From assembly GCA_027475525.1 (NCBI GenBank), contig JAMWFC010000046.1, forward strand, positions 248,001 through 312,000: a DNA stretch of 64,000 nucleotides, read 5' to 3'. The position numbers and the translations under genes were made by a program. This document shows positions 23,459-32,009 of this stretch, piece by piece. Position 1 is the stretch's first letter. The number at the start of each line of letters is the position of its first letter. This DNA comes from Macrolepiota albuminosa. Its lineage: Eukaryota; Basidiomycota; Agaricomycetes; Agaricales; Agaricaceae. The notes beneath the pieces were generated by a model, which worked only from the letters and a program-made list of their open reading frames with translations, had not been told where the DNA came from and ran no database searches.

Positions 23459-24353
23459 GTGGACCGAGCCATGCGCATTCATTGGCACAGCCTCTTTGGG
23501 TTTGTGCTTGTATGTGCCCTCAGCGCCAGCCGCCCCTCCAAGGCCACGGTACACAAGTACCTGGCCTACGTCTTCGCCAGGCCAGGCCTCTACAAAGAGG
23601 CCGTGGCTGAGTACGAGGCGGCCACGGGGCAAGTCTTTGAGCCCATCCACGCCGACGACCCTACCTTCGAGGTTTGGGCTGTGGACATTCCGGAAGCGTC
23701 AGCTTCCGTGTTCTCCACTTCGGACGCGTTACGCGTCCTTCTTCACAATCAAATCCCGGTCAGCTGGGCTGACCACGCGTACACTTATGGGGTCACCTAC
23801 TTGGCCCATCTATTCTTCAGCGACAGCCGGCTCTACAATGAGGCGGCTGCTATCAACGATGAGAGGCTACAACACCTCGACCACTACGGTACACCCCAGT
23901 CCATCCCTCAGTGGGATGGGTGGCGCGAGGCCACCATCGGCGATCGCCAACGCCTGATGCTCCAGCAGCAGGACAGTTGTCGTGCATACGACAACGCGCT
24001 CACCAAGGGGATGTACCTCTTCATTGGGCAAGACATTCATGCCCGCGAAATCTGGACGTGCCAGTACCCGTCCGACACCGGGGATCTGCCTGATCCCCAA
24101 CCACCTGTCCCGGGGTCGACCATCGACCCCAATCTCACACTGTCCCCCCTACGGGACTATGACGATTCCCTGCCAGTAGCAGGGCCTTCGGGTACTTCCT
24201 ACGTGCCCGCACCCGAGAATGAACTCCTCGACTACGACATGGACGACGCGACTGCCGATCCATTCCGGGAGCCTGGGGACTCTCCCATTGCCCCCGTCCC
24301 TGACTTACCGATGGCATGACCGTCGTATTATCTCAAGACCATAGCTCGGTCTG

Positions 24354-24364
24354 ATTGGGGGGTG
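24354..24364 (+). promoter_or_regulatory. Polypurine tract of family A copy 1
   Basis: ATTGGGGGGTG directly precedes the 3' LTR, as expected for the plus-strand DNA primer. The same tract in reverse adjoins the LTR at 42,623. Confidence 0.75.
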
Positions 24365-24600
24365 TGTAGCGTAGTCCGCTATGTGGCGTTGGCCACATAG
24401 CCTTACTTACCTTACAGTAGATACTATTATATTATATTTATTATAATATAATATTAATTTACATTTACTATATAAATTAGTTTACCAGCTGCTTACAAAG
24501 CAGCTTAGTTTGTGTTTATACTACATAGTCAATAGACCGGACTGGTCTGATTCTGTGCAGTGTGAACCTAAGCTCTCACAATCCCTGTAACTTCGTTACA
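24365..24600 (+). mobile_element. 3' LTR of family A copy 1
   Basis: A 236-bp LTR starts TGTAGCGTAGTCCGC and ends CTTCGTTACA. It aligns along its length with the two minus-strand LTRs at 42,397-42,623 and 48,296-48,522. An inverted-repeat pair (GTGGC..GCCAC) lies near its start. The right flank is AGATC; no matching left LTR exists because the element is 5'-truncated. Confidence 0.88.
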
Positions 24601-24605
24601 AGATC

Positions 24606-25809
24606 CAGGCAGCGTTGGACAGAGCAACAAGGTTAGCACCTCCAGAATCCTGTCAGGGGACTCCTCATTCCTTTCTTCTTTCACTCTTTATTTCTTCACT
24701 CTTCTTTCACTCTTTATTTCTTCACTCTCCTTTCATTCACTTCCTTATTTCTTCTATCATTCTCTCATTTTGCTGTTACTACTTTTTCAACACTATCTGT
24801 TAGTACTATTCTCAACCTTTGAGGTGCTCTGGTTCTTTAGCTATCACTCAGACAAGTGTGGGCCCTTCAGCACTGCTCCAGGCTGCTTAGATAAGCCGGA
24901 GTTTGCCTTTCTGACTTCTAAAGTCCGGAGTTTTCCTCCCTTGTTTGCATACTTGTTTGGTTAGTCAATTTTCGAGTTTTTAAGGTTTTGTTGTACTGTA
25001 CAGTTGTTTCCCACGCTTCAGAGGCCCCAGAAGTGTCCAACCTGGCATAGGGAATCCCCAGACTTGTTCTCTTTGGATCTCCCTCTGCCAGCTGTGTGAC
25101 TGAGCCACAGCCTCTAGAGGTCGCCCTTACAAATCCAAGAGGACAAAAAGAGATCCGTTCACAGTGGAGATCATAGAAAAGCTGTGCGGAGGGCTGAAGA
25201 CTGATGAACTACTCTATGCAGCGGTCAATGCATGCCTAAAAATAGCTTTCTTCGGCATGGCAAGGATAGGAGAGCTAGTGCTACCGAACCAGAAGGCGTT
25301 CAACCCTACGAAGCACGTGAAGAGAAGTGATGTCACAGAAGGGGAGGATCAAGGAGGGAACAAGGTGACAGTAGTATTTATACCCTGGACAAAGATGGCG
25401 CCAGAAGGGGAGGGCATATACTTCGCAAGACAAAGAGGTTCCATTGACTCATTGGAAGCTCTGCAAAAGCACCTGCAAGTGAGTTATCTGTTCAGCAACA
25501 AGCACCTATTTGCATACAGGACCAGAGGTGGCAGCAAGCCACTCATGAGAACGACGTTCTCAAAAAGGCTAAACAAGATAGCCAAGGGTATGGACATTCA
25601 GCACTTAAGGTTCCACGGGATTCGGTCATGTTGGAGTACCTATTGCAGGGGATACCGCTAGAGATGGTGAAGGTAATGAGGTGCTGGAGTAGTGACGCCT
25701 TCGGCTGTACCTAAGGAAGCATGCGGTGGTGCTAGCCAGATATGTGCAGGACCCAAGAACGATGGAGGAGATATCGAGGGTAATGGTCACCTTGCCTCCC
25801 ATTTGCTGA
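24606..25809 (+). pseudogene. Tyrosine-recombinase gene, interrupted and frameshifted
   Basis: With the solo LTR (24,651-25,131) taken out, one frame runs through both flanks: QAALDRATRLAPPESKRTK, then the recombinase body. Box I shows FFGMARIGEL (catalytic Arg at 25,263), then FIPWTKMAPEGEG, then box II FHGIR (His 25,614 and Arg 25,623). Two small frameshifts follow (near 25,628 and 25,708), after which MRCWSSDAF and YLRKHAVVLARYVQDP supply the nucleophilic Tyr, ending at the TGA at 25,807-25,809. This layout matches tyrosine recombinases common in Agaricomycetes, of Crypton or related type, which cut and rejoin DNA through a phosphotyrosine link. The 5' end is lost where the family A LTR abuts it. 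The gene is dead: one insertion, two frameshifts and no start. Confidence 0.85.
24651..25131 (+). mobile_element. Solo LTR, family B
   Basis: A 481-bp LTR runs from TGTCAGGGGACTCC to GTCGCCCTTACA, flanked by AATCC at 24,646-24,650 and 25,132-25,136. Removing it and one AATCC restores an open recombinase frame, which confirms the boundaries independently. Confidence 0.95.
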
Positions 25810-27059
25810 GGTGAGCACCACTCCTGACTTGTGGGGGTCTGCACTTCGCTTGACACGTCGGGGGCTCCTAACCAAATGGGAATCAAAACTCACGCGGACC
25901 ACCTACAGACACAAGTCAAAAATTTGAGCCAAGGGTCCTAGCGGACCCTTCCTCCAAAAATACTGGTATTATAGTTGTAAAGAACTAGTGACAAAATCAT
26001 ACTGTCGAGATAGAATAGAAAAACGAGACACAGGTTTTGAGGTTTTGGATGTACGCACCTCGAGCGTTGGAACACATAAATTTATCCATGTGTAAATGTA
26101 TGAGGGGTGGTCCTGAATAGGATGCATTCAAGTGTATAACAATACCTTCATCTGAACGTTCGTTCTATTGGCCTGGCACGACTTAGAATACTAGTGTGAT
26201 GTTGTAAGAATAGAATTTCTTAAGTCCTGAAAATAAGTTATTGAACATCAGAAAAACCAAGGAGCCGAGTGATTCAAGCTAACTACAAGAGACTGAGTAA
26301 GTAAGATTAGTAGAATGTAGTATGAAACTTGTGTAATAGGAACATTAGGAGAGGAACTTGAATGTGATACATAGTGTAGTGAGAACTAAGTTATCAGCAC
26401 TGTAAGCACAGTGTGAGATGACAAGTCACTATGACTAATGATGGTTATACAATTCATTGACTATTTCTATGAGCCTTCTTGAAACACACAAATCTAATTT
26501 TAATCATCTTGAAGATCATTCAGTTGAAAGATGCACTAAGGATCTCTGTAAATTCTTCTCATAGTACAAAGCACAGAAACTTCACTCTTTATGACTGATG
26601 ATCATGGTTTTTGTCTTTGCAGATCAACAACTTGGCATCTTTTCAGAGATAGATTTGTAAATACTTTTGGTTCAAGGTAAACAGTGTCTTGAGCTTTTCA
26701 CAGTCTTCTATTTTATCATAGAAAGTCAGAGATGTCTCATATGCAGAGGTCACTGCACTTTGTGATAAACTCCAGAGATTATGTGTCAAATTCAGAGATT
26801 TATGAAACTTCTGATGCAATTATGAAAATTCAGAGCACAGATGTGTAGTTGTTTATAGAAAAGCTACTTTATGGACAAACAAACAAGTATATAAATATTT
26901 GTTTAGATGAATAATAATATAGTGATTTTATTATCTTTACACGGTAGATAGATGGCTGAAATGCATATTACTAGCCTTTCATAGACTATGTGGCAACCGC
27001 TTAATCTAGATATTTGTGGTGCTCATACTACTATATTTTTGCATATATTACAATATGTT
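25810..27059. other. No gene seen
   Basis: The first 100 bases may be the 3' end of the recombinase element. The rest is AT-rich with only short chance frames. Confidence 0.4.
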
Positions 27060-30000
27060 GCTGTCTATTATCAAAAATCTCCAAATTAATGCAGTTGTTT
27101 TGCTTAACAATACTACTATTGTAAGTAGCTCTATTGTAGCTTCAGACAGAGTTATTATCAAAAACATGAGCTGTAAAATAATTATAACCTTGGTAGGTAA
27201 TAGCTCGCACACTATATTGCTGTAAACCTATCTGAGTTGGCAAGCATACAATAGGAATTATTTTAGTAGTAAATTCATCTATATAATCTAAATTAAATTA
27301 AATTAATAAAAGAGCTAGGGCATAAAGTATTTTTTTACTTGGAATAGCAGAACATACATGTGAATGATTAGCTAGTCCATTTCTCATAATTGTTGCAGCT
27401 TCTATGGAAGTGTGCCTTTTACTTGCTATAATAAAGGCATTTAACCATTGCTGAGTGGTTGCCTCAGTGCCTCCTTGAATTTCATAATTAGACCATATGG
27501 TAGGACTTGTACAGTGACCTATATGATGCAAGTCAATAGCTGCTTCTAAAAAAAATTGGCAGAAAGAGCATGATATATTGATAAATTATTTTTTTGAACT
27601 ATATTAGAAGTGAAAAAAATTAAGTCAACAATATCTGTAGCGCTTATTAAAGCAGGTCCAATTAATGAAAACTTTATATAATAAAGATATTTGTGAAATT
27701 CATTGTAGATATCATCAATATTATAGCTTAAACTAATATGTTTTGCAAATAAATTACTTAGAATGTTGCAAGTTTTATTAGAACAGCTCCAAATATTTTG
27801 ATCTTCATTATTTATTTGAAGATAAGTGCAATAAAAAGACATGAGTATAGAATCATAGGCACATGACCAATTTATACTATTCTATAAGCGTCCTTATAAA
27901 ATAACATGCCATATAGAATTAGTACTTTTATTAGAATCTAACTTTAATTTTTTGTGCAAGGTAAAATCACAGCATAAATTACATGATGCAGATCTCTTTT
28001 TGCTTTTATTATTATTGTCTGCATCTACTTTTCTTTCACACTGATCTTGAGTATTTTGAATATCATCAGAATATTGTTGAGAATAAGTAGATAATTTAAT
28101 ATTAATATTTGAATATTTGCTTAAATATTTATTTTCACCTTCAGCATCAGATACAACTCTAATAAAACTCTTCTTAAATCCATGTCTAATAAGTGTATTG
28201 TGCTTCATAATTTCATATCTTTGTATCTGAATAATTAAGTCAGATGGCAACTTTTGATTGAAATCTTTTAAAGTGACTTTTTGAACTATAGCTAGATCTT
28301 CACGAGTAGTAGCTCTAGATGCTGTTACATAGGCAGCAAAATCTCCAAGATGTAATCAATCTAAAATATGTGAAAGACTTGTTCCTTGTGCAGCATATCC
28401 TATAATAGCAAAAGCAGGTTGAAAAGGCAATTAATAGCATATGATTAATATTTTTTGTTTTTCATTATTTTTATCTAATTGTATTAAATGTTGACATTTT
28501 CAGAATAGAGGTTCAATTGGAAAATAATAATTAGGTAGATTCAAAAGAGATACTTTGCTTTTTGAAAATTCAATAATTGCACCAATGCAATAAGTATAAC
28601 GAGATGAACAAGTTTCAATGTCATATTTCTTCAATATTCTATGAGCACCATTAGTAATACTTAATTTAGTAGATAGATTTTGATTGTGCAAAACAACAGG
28701 CATTCCTATATATAAAGGAAGAAAACCAGGTAAAGCACCTTTATTAGCAAACTTAGAAACATTCAGTTTTAAAAGTTCAGATCTAGCAGGTTCTGATATT
28801 GTTTTTTCTTAACTGTGTCATTTGCAGCACAAATATCAATGTTACCTTGAACAATGGATTTTGCTTTTTGAAAATTTATAGCCTGACAAAGATCATTAGT
28901 TTGTACTATTGCAGTTGAATATTGTCTACTATTACAACTTATATTTAATCCATCTGGATTTTCAAAAGATTTAATCACTTGACTATTGAATAACTCAACA
29001 TCTTTTTCTGTGCATTTTCTCTTTCACAACCGTAAAATAGCTGCAGCATATTCAGGATTTTTTTTATGGCTGTTGCTCTTCTAAGATTATTACTTCAGTG
29101 ACCAATTTCTATACTTACCGACTAAGATGAGTCAATAATTGCTGAGAAAACATATTAGTAGAATTTGTTACTGGTTTATACAAAGAAGTTCCTTCAACAG
29201 GTAGATATTGATAAAAATCATCTGAAAAAATAACCAAAATTCCATCAAATAGTTCATTATTATCTTTTACTATTCATAAAGAGCAATTTACATCTGATAA
29301 TAAATGACAGCTAAGCAGAGATACTTCATCAATAAGAAGCATTATAACATTTTTAAATTCTTCAAAAAAATTACTTTTTTTAGCAACAGTCATTATAACA
29401 GAATAATCTTCTTTAGAATCACCAGATATTGGATTACCTTTTCCTTTATTTTTTTTCTGAACTTTGATAGATAGACCTTTATGAATAGTTAATCCATCAA
29501 TAAGTACAGCTGCAATACTGCTTGGTGCTAAAAAGCACAATCTTTGTTTGCATTGATAAACTTCTATAACTCTTTGTATGGCTTTAACAACATGAGTTTT
29601 TCTAGTGCCACCAGGTCCTGAAAGATGAAGGGACAAATAAGGTTGATAATTTGGTGATAAAACATTATTGATGCTAGCTGCTTTATAATCAATATATTTG
29701 AAAAAAGTTTTACGAATAATTTTAAACACAATTGATTGTTTTTTATTTAAAGTTTCTTCTGAAATGATGTGCTCAATCAGATTGCTACGGATTTCAAAGT
29801 GTAAATTATTAATATTATAAACTTTTTATTTGAGGTGCAGGTGTATTTGATGATATATTAGCAAAAGATAAATATTTTATATTAGATAAAGTAGAAACTA
29901 ATTTGGTTTCAAATGCATTATTAATAAGTGCTGTCTGATTTAAAGGATCTAGAATGTTTCTTTGTTGAGATTTTAAAGATTTTTCTTGTAGTTTGACTTC

Positions 30001-30150
30001 TCTTTTCCAAATCTTCAAATTACTAATATTTACTGCAAATAATAATATAGAAGTGTCTATCTTTTTATCAGCTTCTGCATCAACTGAAAACTGTTTGGAG
30101 TTGTAAATATTACTAATAATTGAAAAAAGTAAATGAGACAATACAAGCAC
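27060..30150 (-). pseudogene. Helitron-type PIF1 helicase with C-terminal peptidase-like domain
   Basis: PIF1 helicases unwind DNA; in Helitrons the helicase is joined to a Rep nuclease for rolling-circle transposition. On the minus strand the motifs occur in order: Walker A LSGPGGTRKTHVVKAIQRV (about 29,610), Walker B MLLIDEVSLL, GILVIFSDDFYQYLPVEGTS (about 29,210), a Gln motif EEQQP, MPVVLHNQNLSTKLSITNGA (28,703), and motif VI AFAIIGYAAQGTSL (about 28,400) with YVTASRATTRED. Beyond the helicase, NWSCAYDSILMSFYCTYLQ (about 27,870) and VRAITYQGYNYFTAHVF (about 27,180) look like the Cys and His boxes of a papain-fold peptidase. Many stops and shifts break the frame. The DNA is strikingly AT-rich. 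The N-terminal Rep part is absent. Confidence 0.82.
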
Positions 30151-31104
30151 TAATAAGGAATCTTATAGAAACTTTTAAAACATCACATGATCTGGGGTAA
30201 ATTTAGAGAAACTCGAGATGAACCTTGTAAAAGATTATTAATTATTATTAATTTTATTTATTTATATATTTTTTATTGTTTTTATTCTTCTATTCTCTTA
30301 TTCACTCACTTTTATATATAATGGTTAGATCACACATATGAAGTTGAAAGTTCAAAATTCAATATTCAAACCTAATGATGTGTGATGTTGTCTTTTAACC
30401 AATCTCTCTGTACACCCTTATAGTAAGCCCTTGCTGTAGTTCAGTGGAATATTTATAAATTGATATTCTATATTTTGCACAAGTGGCAGGTTTGTCTTTT
30501 TAATGTCAGCTCTTATATCCATTGCAATCTGCATGCGCAACACCTCACCCTCAAAGGATTCAATCTGAACTGATGATTAGTTGGCACCTTTCACATACAT
30601 TGTAGTGACAACAATTGATACCTTGACAAAGCATTCACTTACACATATTCAGGTGATTCATACAGCTGAACAGCAGAAAATATCATTTTAATAATAAATT
30701 TATTATATAAGTGTTTGTCTGGACAAATGATTATATAATCATTTGAGAACAGGTCTGCAGTAGCTGTAATTTTCATTTCTATACAGAGTGATAGAAAATT
30801 TAAAAGAAAACTAGTCTTGAAAGTTATAAAAATACAATAATTTTTTTGGGGGTATTATTATGTACTCAGTCTAGATTTCAAGAGGAAAGAAGACTCAAAA
30901 ATTGAGAGAGCCTATTGCACATTAAAATGTGGAAAAAGAGTTGCTAATCCCAACAGACAAAAGTTCAGAGTTATACACAAAGAAAAAGCACAGATTCAGA
31001 TCAGGTTCTATTGATACTGTAGCTTAATTGCAAGATGCTCATTTTGAACCAAGTAACAGACACTCAGACTCTGATTAGGAGAATGAACTTCAAGATTATT
31101 GGGG
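30151..31104. other. AT-rich flank without a gene
   Basis: About 70 bases at 30,150-30,220 resemble 49,801-49,876 (ACTAATAAGGAA.., ..AACATCACATGATCTG). Nothing else is supported. Confidence 0.45.
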
Positions 31105-31109
31105 TATAC

Positions 31110-31976
31110 TGTCACGACCCCTCCCCCCCGGAACCTCCCCGGGACACCCCCGGAGCCCCGCCCGGGAATCCCTTCCGTCAATCCCGATGTCACGACCCCT
31201 CCTCCCCGGAACCTCCCCAGGACACCCCCGGAGCCCCGCCCGGGAATCCCTTCTGTCAATCCCACAGCACACCCCGCCCCCACAGCTACCGACGCCGCCA
31301 TCACACGCATCAGCGACCGCCATCAGCCAGCCCCCCGGGACCCCTGCATCACGGACCCCGGGATCAACCGCCATCAATGATCGGATCACGCGACTCGCAT
31401 CTGACCATCACGCATCACGCCCCACGCATCACGACTCCCTCCACGCCAATTGATCGCGTGTCCCCACACGCGCGATCCCGGTATACAGTCCCTGGCCGCT
31501 ACTCAATGACCCCCGGAACTCATCCCAGACACCCCGGAAACCCGAGACACGATCCGTAGTACTTATAGTGTAGTTCTCCGCTGTATTCGCTAGTCTTGAT
31601 ATTACATACTTTGCATAACTGTTACTTTGGATATTGCGTGCCCTCTGCTTGACTGGTACGCCTTGTTTGGTACGCTTCGACTGGCACGCCTTAGTATTCG
31701 CATGCTCTAAGCTTTGGTACGCACTTTGCGACTCTTAATTTACTAACTTGGTCTCGTCTTAGAACCTCCGGTTCACGACTCGACCCCCTCTAACCCCCAG
31801 CCACTCTCATCCAAAACCCCCGGACTCTAGTCCCCTCTCCCGGGATTACCCCTGTCCTCGTCTTGAACCCCGGAGTCCTAGCCCCGGAGTTCCAGACACC
31901 CGAGTATCCGTAGATCAAGTCCGCATCGTAAGGGCGTCGCTTTCCTGGAAAGCCCCCGATTCAGCGGAACCTGACA
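31110..31976 (+). mobile_element. 5' LTR of the family C element
   Basis: The LTR starts TGTCACGACCCCTCC and ends GCGGAACCTGACA. Its first 78 bases are repeated in tandem (31,110-31,187 and from 31,188), in both LTRs of this element but not in the solo LTR at 48,629. A weak TATA-like ACTTATAG lies about 30 bases upstream of the presumed RNA start near 31,592. Confidence 0.95.
31592..31604 (+). promoter_or_regulatory. Presumed RNA 5' end / self-primer in the LTR
   Basis: AGTCTTGATATTA is the exact reverse complement of the 13 bases that follow the 5' LTR (31,977-31,989). In the fission-yeast retrotransposon Tf1 the first bases of the transcript fold back on the primer-binding site; by analogy transcription would start at or next to 31,592. 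The block recurs in the family C LTRs with at most one change. Confidence 0.6.
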
Positions 31977-31989
31977 TAATATCAAGACT
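31977..31989 (+). promoter_or_regulatory. Primer-binding site (self-priming type)
   Basis: TAATATCAAGACT begins at the first base after the 5' LTR, the obligatory place for a primer-binding site, but lacks the TGG that pairs with a tRNA CCA end. It is complementary over 13 of 13 bases to 31,592-31,604. Confidence 0.65.
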
Positions 31990-32009
31990 CTCTCCTTACA
32001 CCGTTCTTG

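Larger units (their letters stand above)
20052..24319 (+). pseudogene. Family A extra ORF downstream of pol (ORF3)
   Basis: It starts at an ATG 102 bases after the pol stop and ends 45 bases before the 3' LTR, the place where env sits in retroviruses. The frame shifts at a run of eight G (about 20,138) and a run of six G (about 20,383), has a stop at 21,717, and is disrupted between 21,936 and 23,458. The first part is Gln/Pro-rich (GGYQPQQPALGAY), then mixed helix-rich sequence; the last 280 codons (23,459-24,319) are well ordered (DRAMRIHWHSLFGF, PVSWADHAYTYGVTYLAHLF, KGMYLFIGQDIHAREIW) and end acidic. There is no signal peptide, membrane segment or cysteine cluster, so it is not an envelope protein. 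The copy at 42.6-44.9 kb encodes the same segments, showing it is part of the element. Function unknown. Confidence 0.75.

Noticed and set aside
20052..24319. ORF3 of family A as a retroviral envelope
   Set aside because: Position fits, but no signal peptide, transmembrane helix or Cys pattern is present.
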